Below, piece after piece: positions 1 to 5,282 of a stretch of 5,346 nucleotides of DNA; position 1 is the stretch's first letter, and every line of letters starts with the position of its first letter. The translations under genes and the position numbers were made by a program. The DNA comes from Acidimicrobiia bacterium (GTDB lineage Bacteria > Actinomycetota > Acidimicrobiia > IMCC26256 > BP-133), in contig JAICYE010000195.1 in the NCBI GenBank assembly GCA_025934385.1, positions 1 to 5,346 on the forward strand, read 5' to 3'. The notes under the pieces were generated by a model. The model was not told the DNA's origin. It saw nothing but the letters and a program-made list of their open reading frames with translations, and ran no database searches.

Positions 1-350
1 AGGAGGTGGCGGCGGCGCGCCGGGCCATCCGGATCATGCCGGTCCACGCCACCCGCCGGCCGCTCTGGGCCGACGAGCCGACCGGGGCCCTTCCCGGAGA
101 GGCCGGGGCCCCCGGGAGGTCGCGGCCGGTCCCGCCCTCCCGCCGGCCGGTGGCGAGCCGGCGCCGTCGGGCCGGCTGGGCGCTGGCGGCGGCGGTGGCG
201 GCGGCGATCGCTCTCCTCCTGCCCCGCGACCCCTCCGTGGCGCCGTCACTCCCGTCGCTGGCCGACACCCACGCCGCCCGGGCCTCGGTCACCGGCGACC
301 CACTCTCCCAGCTGGCGCCGATCGCGGTCCCGGTCCGCTTCGGGCCGTGA
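1..350 (+). CDS. Membrane-anchored anti-sigma-factor-like protein, C-terminal part (cut by the left edge)
   Basis: The reading frame is open from base 3 and probably continues left of the window, so only the C-terminal portion is seen. A GTG at 6 opens the frame, but AGGAGG overlaps that codon and cannot serve it as a Shine-Dalgarno. Visible parts are an Arg/Pro-rich cytoplasmic stretch, a run of basic residues, one Ala/Leu-rich transmembrane helix (about residues 56-73 counted from the GTG) and a short outer tail ending in TGDPLSQLAPIAVPVRF. One membrane pass followed by a short tail of this kind is common in actinobacterial anti-sigma factors. The gene overlaps by 4 bp an RseB-like gene, and RseB proteins partner RseA-type anti-sigma factors. 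The zinc-binding HxxxCxxC region would be left of the window, so I cannot confirm it. The role (holding an ECF sigma factor at the membrane until stress) is inferred from context. Alternative: an unrelated single-pass protein. Confidence 0.6.
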   Translation, partial: EVAAARRAIRIMPVHATRRPLWADEPTGALPGEAGAPGRSRPVPPSRRPVASRRRRAGWALAAAVAAAIALLLPRDPSVAPSLPSLADTHAARASVTGDPLSQLAPIAVPVRFGP

Positions 351-1459
351 ACCCGGCCTATCGCCGTCTGGCCTTCGGGTGCCTCGTCGCCGGCACGGTC
401 CTGGGCGGGCTCGTCCCGGCCCACCCCGCCGTTGCCCTCCCCGCCGTGGCACTGCCCGACATCGCCATGGGCGACATCGCCCTGCCCGACGCCGCGCCCG
501 CCCCGTCCGAGACCAGCGCGGTGGAGCTGCTCGACCGGGCCCGGGAGGCGGCCGAGTCGCAGCCGTTCGACGGCGTCGTGGCCGTCGATTGGCGGGACGG
601 GCACACGCAGCATTCGGCCCAGGTGCCCGTCCACAGCGCCGGCGGAGTCCTCCGCTTCGGTGACGAGGTCGTCGGCGCCGGCGCCCGTCGCCTGATCCAC
701 AGCAGCGACGGCTGGCTCACCCTCTGGGGCCACGACGTCGCCACCCTCGGCCCGCCCCCGACGGCCAAGTACCACCTGGCGGTGGAGGACGGCCCCGACG
801 TCGCCGGCCGCCCGACCGATCTGATCCTCGTGGAGCTCACCGACAGCGACCGGCTGCGGGAACGCCTCTACGTCGACCGCGAGAGCGGGTTGCTGCTGCG
901 CCGGGAACTGCTCGACTCCCGGGGCCAGCCGTTCCGGTCGGTGGAATTCACCGCGATATCCGACGGAGCCGGCGACGCCGGCGGCGGGACCGAGGCGATG
1001 ACCGTTGGTACCACCCCCGGGCCCAGCCGCTCGGAGGAGCCGGCGCCGGCCCGTCACCTGGCGGCGCCCTACAAGCTCAGGACCCGCATCGGTACCGGCT
1101 ACCGGCTGGTGGGGGCGTACAAGGCCAAGGGCCGCGTGGTCCAGCAGTTCTTCAGCGACGGGCTCCACGGGCTGTCGGTCTTCGAGCAGCGGGGGCACCT
1201 GAGCGGCGCCGAGACGAGCCTGGCGGGGGAGTCCGGCGGGGGCCGGGAGGTCGAGATCGCCGGCCACACGATGCGGGCCTACTCGGCGTCGGTGGGGGAG
1301 GCGGTCGTCTGGGAGAGCGACGGGATGGTCTACACCGCCGTGACCGACGCCCCCTGGATGGACCTGGCCGGGGCGGTCAAGGACCTGCCCCACGCCGATC
1401 CGCCCGGGCGGCTACGGAGAGTGGCCCAGGCGGTGGTGTCGCTCTTCAGGTGGCGGTGA
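347..1459 (+). CDS. RseB/MucB-like sigma-E regulatory protein, secreted
   Basis: This 370-aa protein resembles RseB/MucB, the extracytoplasmic protein that binds the anti-sigma factor RseA, shields it from proteolysis and senses envelope damage. The N-terminus is a Sec-type signal peptide (AYRR, then a hydrophobic stretch to about residue 24, possible cleavage after AVA at residue 30). A low-complexity ALP/DIA segment follows (29-50). The lipoprotein-carrier-like N-domain spans about 55-205 and includes the strand pair RLRERLYVDRESGLLLRREL (169-188) and a VEFT strand. A Gly/Ser/Thr/Pro linker (about 206-238) leads to the smaller C-domain (about 240-345), with the family-like core GYRLVGAYKAKGRVVQQFFSDG. 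A basic tail ends in LFRWR. The GTG start shares a GTGA junction with the stop of the preceding gene, implying translational coupling, and no separate Shine-Dalgarno is visible. The partnership with the upstream gene product is inferred from this arrangement. Alternative: a LolA-like lipoprotein-sorting homologue. Confidence 0.82.
   Translation: MNPAYRRLAFGCLVAGTVLGGLVPAHPAVALPAVALPDIAMGDIALPDAAPAPSETSAVELLDRAREAAESQPFDGVVAVDWRDGHTQHSAQVPVHSAGGVLRFGDEVVGAGARRLIHSSDGWLTLWGHDVATLGPPPTAKYHLAVEDGPDVAGRPTDLILVELTDSDRLRERLYVDRESGLLLRRELLDSRGQPFRSVEFTAISDGAGDAGGGTEAMTVGTTPGPSRSEEPAPARHLAAPYKLRTRIGTGYRLVGAYKAKGRVVQQFFSDGLHGLSVFEQRGHLSGAETSLAGESGGGREVEIAGHTMRAYSASVGEAVVWESDGMVYTAVTDAPWMDLAGAVKDLPHADPPGRLRRVAQAVVSLFRWR
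431..487 (+). repeat. Degenerate short repeat coding for ALP/DIA units
   Basis: Just after the signal peptide of the RseB-like protein, residues 29-47 read as four near-repeats: VALPA, VALPD, IAMGD, IALP. At DNA level, CGACATCGCC occurs twice in this stretch. It probably forms a flexible spacer between the membrane and the folded domain. Slippage between units is a plausible origin, but the copies are short and imperfect. Confidence 0.5.
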
Positions 1460-1682
1460 GCGTGCGCCGGCGGCGGAGGATCCGCCGCCGTTCCCGCTCC
1501 GAGCAGCCTCCCCAGACGCCGTGGTCGATCCGATGGATCAGGGCGTACTCGAGGCACTCCATCCGCACGCAGCATTCAACGCACGTCCGCTTGGCCACTT
1601 CGACGCCGACGCCGTCGGAGGGGAAGAACTGCGCCGGAGAGCGATCCCGGCACGCCGCATAACGCATCCAATCGTGTTCCAT
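1446..1682 (-). CDS. WhiB-family iron-sulfur transcriptional regulator
   Basis: A 78-aa WhiB-like protein. The four conserved cysteines are C11 (in YAACRD), C34, C37 and C43, giving the family pattern C-x22-C-x2-C-x5-C that holds a [4Fe-4S] cluster. The turn motif GVWGG lies at 55-59 and is followed by a basic DNA-contact segment (SERERRRILRRRR). WhiB proteins usually act with the primary sigma factor and respond to redox, nitric oxide or developmental cues. Two further cysteines are present, C38 beside the cluster and C60 directly after GVWGG. The ATG at 1682 has no recognisable Shine-Dalgarno but lies about 12 bases beyond a candidate ECF -10 element, so the transcript may have almost no leader; M6 (ATG at 1667) is an alternative start. 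The stop end overlaps the convergent RseB-like gene by 14 bp. The subclass (WhiB1-7) cannot be assigned by eye. Confidence 0.92.
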   Translation of the reverse strand: MEHDWMRYAACRDRSPAQFFPSDGVGVEVAKRTCVECCVRMECLEYALIHRIDHGVWGGCSERERRRILRRRRTLTAT

Positions 1683-1794
1683 GCACCAATCTCAAACGTC
1701 GGGCGGGGACTCGTGGTTCCCGCTTCGGATCGGGTACACCGGAGCGTGACACGGCGGACGGGTCGCGGCCGGGGCTCCCGGGAGGCATTTTTTC
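1683..1794. other. Divergent whiB-htrA intergenic region
   Basis: This 112-bp region separates the two diverging genes and must hold both promoters. The minus strand carries the ECF-like promoter described separately. For htrA I find a good Shine-Dalgarno, GGGAGG (1780-1785), 9 bases before its ATG, but no convincing -35/-10 pair. A small GC hairpin, CCGGG-GCT-CCCGG (1769-1781), ends inside the Shine-Dalgarno and could partly mask it in the mRNA. Confidence 0.55.
1695..1720 (-). promoter_or_regulatory. Candidate ECF-sigma promoter of whiB (GGAAC-N17-CGTT)
   Basis: On the minus strand, GGAAC (1720-1716) is followed by 17 bases and then CGTT (1698-1695). This matches the general ECF-sigma pattern of a GGAAC -35 and a CGTT -10 at 16-19 bp spacing, as described for SigE/SigH/SigR-type factors. 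Transcription would begin around 1688-1690, only about 6-8 bases before the whiB ATG. No clear primary-sigma -10 was found in the same stretch. The match is by eye and could be chance, although both boxes and the spacing agree. Confidence 0.5.
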
Positions 1795-3360
1795 ATGGCA
1801 GACCAGGAATCGTCGCATAACGAGGCTGTGTCTCCAGGGGATACCCCCGGGCCGCCGGCGGACGCAAACGCCCCGGTAGATCGACCGGCGACGCCGTCCT
1901 CCCCCTGGGAACCGACCCCTCCCGCACCCGCGTCACCCTGGACTCCCGCCCAGCCGTCGCCCTGGGCGGCGCCGCCGCCCCCGGCTCCGCCGCCTCCTGC
2001 TCCTCCGGCCCCGCCGGCCGAGCCTGTCCAGCCGGCGCCGCCGCCGGCGGATGAGACGGTGCGACCGACGCCGACCGGAGCGGCGGCCGAGCCACCGGCA
2101 CCCGCCGACCCGTGGGACGCCGCTCCCGACGCCTGGGTGAACCCGCTCGCCGCCGAGGAGGCCGCCGCCGGGGCTCCGCCCGTGCCCCCGGTGCCGCCGC
2201 CGGCCTGGCAGGTCGGGCCTCCCGGGCCCCCCGCCTGGGGCGAACCGCCGGTCGCCTCCCCCCGCGCCGCCCCCGGCCGCCGGCCGGTCCTGATGGCCGC
2301 CGCCACCGGCGCACTCGTGGGGGCGCTGGTGGCCGGCCTCGTCGTAGCCGCCGTCAAGACCGACCACTCCGGCCCGGGCCGGACGGTCACGTACTCGGCC
2401 AACACGTCGAAGATCGACCGGGCGGGCGACGTCCAGTCGATCCTGGCCAAGGTCGAGCCGGCCGTCGTGTCCATCCGGACGCGCACGCTGAGCCTCGGCG
2501 ACTTCCTCAAGCCCGTGCCGGGCGAGGGCGCGGGCACGGGGTTCATCATCGGCTCCGACGGAGTCATCGTGACGAACAACCACGTCGTGGCGGGTGCGCA
2601 GTCCATCGAAGTGGTTTTCGCCGACGATCGAAAGATGCCTGCTCGCGTACTTGGGAAGGATCCGTCCACCGACCTCGCCGTGGTCAAGGTCGACGCCGGC
2701 GGCCTGCCCACGGCGGTCCTCGGCAACTCCGACCAGCTCAAGGTCGGCGACGATGTCGTGGCCATCGGCAACGCCCTGGCCCTCGAGGGCGGCCCGACCG
2801 TGACCAGGGGCATCGTCTCGGCCCTCAACCGCTCGATCACGGCCGAGAACGGCGAGCGGCTCGAGCACGTCCTCCAGACCGACGCCGCCATCAACCCCGG
2901 CAACTCCGGCGGGCCGCTGGTCAACGCCGCTGGCGAGGTCGTCGGCATCAACACGGCCGTGGCCGGCGACGCCCAGAACATCGGCTTCTCGATCGCCATC
3001 TCGCCGGCCAGGCCGATCATCGACCAGCTGCGCCAGGGCACGCCGACCCAGAGCCGGCCGTTCCTCGGGGTGCAGATGTTCACGGTCACGCCGTCGATCG
3101 CCGATGGGCTCGGGATCAAGGCGACGTCGGGGGCGCTCATCGCCGACGTGACCGCCGGGTCGGGGGCCGAGGTGGCCGGGCTGCAGAAGGGCGACGTGAT
3201 CACCGCCATCGACGGCAAGGAGGTCAAGGCGGCCGAGGACGTCACCGCCGCGGTGAACGCCCATAAGCCCGGCGACCAGATCAAGCTGACGTACCGGCGG
3301 GGCGACGCCACGACCGACGTCGACATCAAGCTCGGAGAGCGCCCCGCCGACGCCGGTTAG
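1795..3360 (+). CDS. Membrane-anchored HtrA/DegP-type serine protease with one PDZ domain
   Basis: A 521-aa trypsin-like protease that, by family knowledge, degrades or refolds damaged proteins outside the membrane. Residues 1-162 form a Pro/Ala-rich, probably disordered cytoplasmic region with seven tryptophans. A single transmembrane helix covers about 165-187 after GRRP, placing the catalytic part outside. The protease domain covers about 205-415 with the full triad: H263 in TNNHVV, D293 in DPSTDLAVVKV and S371 in NPGNSGGPL. The stretch GNALALEGGPTVTRGIVSAL is also typical. One PDZ domain follows (about 423-515: FLGVQM, then GLQKGDVITAIDGK), suited to binding exposed C-termini. The start ATG is supported by GGGAGG at 9-base spacing. 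Lying beside the RseB-like and anti-sigma-like genes, it echoes the mycobacterial sigE-rseA-htrA locus, which supports an envelope-stress role. The gene appears intact. Confidence 0.95.
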   Translation: MADQESSHNEAVSPGDTPGPPADANAPVDRPATPSSPWEPTPPAPASPWTPAQPSPWAAPPPPAPPPPAPPAPPAEPVQPAPPPADETVRPTPTGAAAEPPAPADPWDAAPDAWVNPLAAEEAAAGAPPVPPVPPPAWQVGPPGPPAWGEPPVASPRAAPGRRPVLMAAATGALVGALVAGLVVAAVKTDHSGPGRTVTYSANTSKIDRAGDVQSILAKVEPAVVSIRTRTLSLGDFLKPVPGEGAGTGFIIGSDGVIVTNNHVVAGAQSIEVVFADDRKMPARVLGKDPSTDLAVVKVDAGGLPTAVLGNSDQLKVGDDVVAIGNALALEGGPTVTRGIVSALNRSITAENGERLEHVLQTDAAINPGNSGGPLVNAAGEVVGINTAVAGDAQNIGFSIAISPARPIIDQLRQGTPTQSRPFLGVQMFTVTPSIADGLGIKATSGALIADVTAGSGAEVAGLQKGDVITAIDGKEVKAAEDVTAAVNAHKPGDQIKLTYRRGDATTDVDIKLGERPADAG

Positions 3361-3363
3361 GCT
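3358..3363 (+). promoter_or_regulatory. Candidate leaderless -10 hexamer TAGGCT
   Basis: TAGGCT fits the actinobacterial -10 form TANNNT and ends 7 bases before the ATG of the following 90-aa gene. That spacing would place the transcription start at or next to the start codon. The first three bases are also the htrA stop codon. No -35 is evident at 16-19 bp. The gene has no Shine-Dalgarno, which agrees with leaderless expression. Confidence 0.45.
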
Positions 3364-3370
3364 CGACCCC

Positions 3371-3643
3371 ATGGTCACCACGCCGGAAGAACTCGAACAA
3401 CCGCAACCGCCGCAGGGCCATGTGCGGATCGTCTACCTCGGCCCGCTGGCCCCCCACTGGGAGGTCCAGGGCGTGTTCGGCGACCGCTCGGTCATCGACG
3501 AGTTCCGGCAACGGGCGCTGGCCCGCCTCCAGCTGCTGCCGCCCCACGATCCGCAGTTCCGGCGTAACCGGGAACGGGTCGCCCGCGACGCGGAGCGGGA
3601 GGGTCTCATCCTCGACTGGGACCTCGGCACCGAGGAGGAATGA
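3371..3643 (+). CDS. Conserved-looking small hypothetical protein, 90 aa
   Basis: I do not recognise this family. The protein is soluble, with no signal peptide or membrane helix. A polar N-terminus (residues 1-16) leads into a beta-like segment, HVRIVYLGPLAPHWEVQGVF (17-36). A probable helix follows (about 38-54, DRSVIDEFRQRALARLQLL), then a charged helical stretch, RRNRERVARDAEREG (64-78). The tail is acidic (LDWDLGTEEE). It starts 10 bp after htrA on the same strand, so read-through from htrA is likely as well as its own candidate -10. In Mycobacterium the position after htrA is taken by tatB, but this is not TatB: it lacks the N-terminal membrane helix. Codon use is typical of the window and no ORF competes convincingly on the other strand, so I regard it as real. 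Function unknown. Confidence 0.75.
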   Translation: MVTTPEELEQPQPPQGHVRIVYLGPLAPHWEVQGVFGDRSVIDEFRQRALARLQLLPPHDPQFRRNRERVARDAEREGLILDWDLGTEEE

Positions 3644-3648
3644 GCCTC

Positions 3649-3668
3649 CGGCGGCCTCACGGCCGGCG
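3649..3668. terminator. GC-rich hairpin between convergent genes
   Basis: Eight base pairs with one internal G-G mismatch close over the loop TCAC (3657-3660), around the 13-bp gap between the 90-aa gene and the EAL gene and including the EAL stop codon. There is no T-tract on either side, so it is not a classical intrinsic terminator. Convergent placement suits a bidirectional stop, but in DNA this GC-rich such hairpins are frequent by chance. Confidence 0.3.
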
Positions 3669-4463
3669 CGGCAGCTCGGTAACGGGCCGGCCGCAGTCGT
3701 AGCCCTGGGCCAGGTCGCAGCCGACGGCCCGGAGGTCCTCGAGCTGGGCGGCGGTCTCCACCCCCTCGGCGATGGCCAGCATCCCGAGGGCGTGGGCCAG
3801 GTCGACGAGGGCGGCCACGATGGCGCCGTCGTCGCCCTGGTGGGTCATCCCCTTGACGAACGAGGCGTCGATCTTCACGGCGTCGACCACGAGGCGGCGC
3901 AGGTCGACCAGCGAGGCCCCGGCCGTGCCGAAGTCGTCGACGAACAGGCGGACGCCGCAGGCCTTCAGCCGGCGCAGCTCGTCCCAGGCGCCGGCGGCGT
4001 CGTCGAGCCGGGCCGGGTTGGTCAGCTCCAGGCACAGCCGGTCGGCCGGGAAGCCGGCGGCGGCCAGCGTCCCGAGGACGAGGTTGGCGAAGCCGGGGCC
4101 GAGCTGGTGGGCGGAGACGTTGACCGACAGCAGCCCCGGGCCGTCGGGCCGGGCCCAGCCGGCCAGCTCGGCGCAGGCCTCGGCCAGGACCCACTCGCCG
4201 ACCGGGCCGATCAGGCCCGTCGCCTCGAGGACCGGCACGAACCGGGCCGGCGTCACCGGGCCGGCGTCGGAGTCCCACCGCAGGAGGGCCTCCACGCCGA
4301 CGAGGGCGCCGTCGGCCACCGCCACCAGCGGCTGGTAGTGGAGGTGGAAGCGCCGCGCCTGCGCCGCCTCCCGCACCTGGTCCTCGAAGGCCGGCGCGAG
4401 GGGCTCGGCGGCGGCCGGAAGGGTGGCGACGGCACCGCCGTCGCGCTTCGGTTTCCAGATCAT
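3657..4463 (-). CDS. Stand-alone EAL-domain protein (cyclic-di-GMP phosphodiesterase or receptor)
   Basis: A 268-aa protein that is almost wholly one EAL domain (about residues 26-264), with no GGDEF, PAS or membrane segment, hence probably cytosolic. The family linearises cyclic-di-GMP to pGpG. Expected metal and catalytic positions are present: E58 in the signature EALLRW, N115 in NVS, E146 in ELT, D176-D177 in DDFG, K197 in VKID, E233 and E236 in AEGVE, Q253 in QGY. Two linked positions differ from the usual consensus: ELTE reads ELTN (N149), and loop 6, usually DFGTGYSS, reads DFGTAGAS. The second Glu of ELTE is reported to anchor loop 6 in RocR, so activity may be reduced or differently regulated. 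The start is supported by GGGAGGGG just upstream (4474-4467). It lies downstream of phoU on the same strand, 120 bp away, and is probably a separate unit. No partner cyclase is in the window. Confidence 0.9.
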   Translation of the reverse strand: MIWKPKRDGGAVATLPAAAEPLAPAFEDQVREAAQARRFHLHYQPLVAVADGALVGVEALLRWDSDAGPVTPARFVPVLEATGLIGPVGEWVLAEACAELAGWARPDGPGLLSVNVSAHQLGPGFANLVLGTLAAAGFPADRLCLELTNPARLDDAAGAWDELRRLKACGVRLFVDDFGTAGASLVDLRRLVVDAVKIDASFVKGMTHQGDDGAIVAALVDLAHALGMLAIAEGVETAAQLEDLRAVGCDLAQGYDCGRPVTELPRRP

Positions 4464-4583
4464 CGGCCCCTCCCGCGTGGTTCGCTCCTCCCTGATGTGT
4501 CGGGCGGAGCCGCCGGGAGCCTTAACGGGATTCCTTTTCGAAGCGAATCTGCCTCTCGCCAGGGGAGCGGAAGGGAATCCCGT
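4464..4583. other. EAL-phoU intergenic region
   Basis: No gene is seen here. The part nearest the EAL gene holds its Shine-Dalgarno and a small hairpin, GGCGG-AG-CCGCC (4503-4514). The part nearest phoU holds a long inverted repeat, listed separately. Base composition dips between about 4522 and 4550 (TTAACGGGATTCC, TTTTCGAA), as expected for a promoter or terminator, but I could not assign a reliable -35/-10 pair to the EAL gene. Confidence 0.5.
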
Positions 4584-4584
4584 T
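4524..4584. repeat. Inverted repeat AACGGGATTCC / GGAATCCCGTT at the phoU 3' end
   Basis: Perfect 11-bp arms at 4524-4534 and 4574-4584 are extended by a G-U and two A-U pairs to 14 pairs in plus-strand RNA, enclosing about 33 bases. One arm begins at the last base of the phoU stop codon. In the phoU direction the second arm is followed by AAGGCTCC rather than a T-run, so it is not a standard intrinsic terminator. It could be a Rho-dependent or structural 3' end, or a paired protein-binding site upstream of the EAL gene. Confidence 0.6.
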
Positions 4585-5276
4585 CAGTCCAGGCTGATTC
4601 CGTTCGCGCCGTTCGCGTCGCCGCCGGGCATCTCCCCCGTGACCATGTAGTTGACCCGTTCGCCGATGTTGACGGCGTGATCGGCCATCCGCTCGTAGTA
4701 CCGGCCGACCAGGGCCACCTGCACCATCTGCTGGAGCCCGGCCTCGTCGGCCCGGCCGAGGGCGAAGATCGTCCGGAACAGCTCGCGCTGGAGGTCGTCC
4801 ATCACGTCGTCCATGTCCTCGAGGGCCAAGGCCCGGGCGCAGTCCGACTCGGCGAAGGCCTCCAGCGCCAGCCGCAGCTGGACCCCGGCCTGGCGGCCCA
4901 TCTGCTCGATGATCCGCCGGACCGGGTCGGGGAGTTCCACGGGGTAGAGCCGCCGGGTCGTCTTGGCCACGTTGACCATGAGATCGCCGGTCCGCTCGAT
5001 CTCATGGATCGTCCGCAGCACCGCCACCACCATGCGCAGGTCGGAGGCCATCGGTTGCTGGCGGGCCAGCGTCGTGTAGCAGCGCTCCTCCAGCGAGTGG
5101 GTGAGCTCGTCGAGGGCCCCGTCGGCGTTGATGACCCGGTCGGCACCGGCCAGGTCGGCTTCGAGGAAGGCGTCGGTGCCAGCGGCGATGGCGTCGCTGG
5201 CCATGAGGCCGAGCCGCACGACGTCGACCCGCAGGTCGTCGAGCTGGCCGTGGTAGGTGTGCCGCGTCTCGTTCAT
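4584..5276 (-). CDS. phoU: PhoU-family phosphate signalling regulator
   Basis: PhoU couples the Pst phosphate transporter to the PhoR/PhoB-type two-component system and keeps the Pho regulon off when phosphate is plentiful. From the ATG at 5276 the protein is 230 aa, close to the usual family length, and wholly helical with two repeats. Repeat one carries RTIHEIERTGDLMVNVAK (E94 to D98) and repeat two YYERMADHAVNIGERVNYMVTGE (E195 to D199), the E-x3-D metal-binding signatures of the family. EERCYTTLARQQPMASDLR (63-81) is also typical. A GTG immediately before the ATG could add one residue. There is no Shine-Dalgarno; a -10-like GACAAT lies 6 bases from the ATG, suggesting leaderless initiation. 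A short Gly/Asn-rich tail follows repeat two. No pst or phoR/phoB gene is inside the window, so the partner genes may be to the right or elsewhere. Confidence 0.95.
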   Translation of the reverse strand: MNETRHTYHGQLDDLRVDVVRLGLMASDAIAAGTDAFLEADLAGADRVINADGALDELTHSLEERCYTTLARQQPMASDLRMVVAVLRTIHEIERTGDLMVNVAKTTRRLYPVELPDPVRRIIEQMGRQAGVQLRLALEAFAESDCARALALEDMDDVMDDLQRELFRTIFALGRADEAGLQQMVQVALVGRYYERMADHAVNIGERVNYMVTGEMPGGDANGANGISLD

Positions 5277-5282
5277 CACCGC

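Noticed and set aside
362..385. Possible lipobox (LAFGC) at the RseB-like N-terminus
   Set aside because: The residues before C12 do not fit a lipobox (Phe at -2), and the hydrophobic core extends past the cysteine, so a Sec signal peptide is the better reading.
358..840. 160-aa minus-strand frame inside the RseB-like gene
   Set aside because: Ser/Arg/Thr-rich shadow translation, with no ribosome site or domain; the plus-strand protein has a signal peptide and RseB-like domains.
1731..1740. GGTACACC as a -10 of the htrA promoter
   Set aside because: It departs from TANNNT/TATAAT at the conserved final T, and no matching -35 is found at normal spacing.
1521..1820. 99-aa plus-strand frame across whiB and into htrA
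   Set aside because: It runs antisense to a clear WhiB gene, has no family features and would overlap the htrA start and its ribosome site.
3320..3325. TCGACA as a -35 for the 90-aa gene
   Set aside because: It lies 32 bp from the TAGGCT hexamer, far beyond the 16-19 bp needed.
1692..3329. Long open frame on the minus strand, opposite htrA
   Set aside because: It is the mirror of a highly GC3-biased gene: low-complexity Gly/Ala/Ser/Pro composition, no recognisable domain, and the plus strand encodes an unmistakable HtrA protease.
3433..4278. Minus-strand open frame overlapping the EAL gene and the 90-aa gene
   Set aside because: The translation is Arg/Gly/Pro/Ala-rich without motifs, while the EAL frame on the same strand has all family signatures and a good ribosome site.
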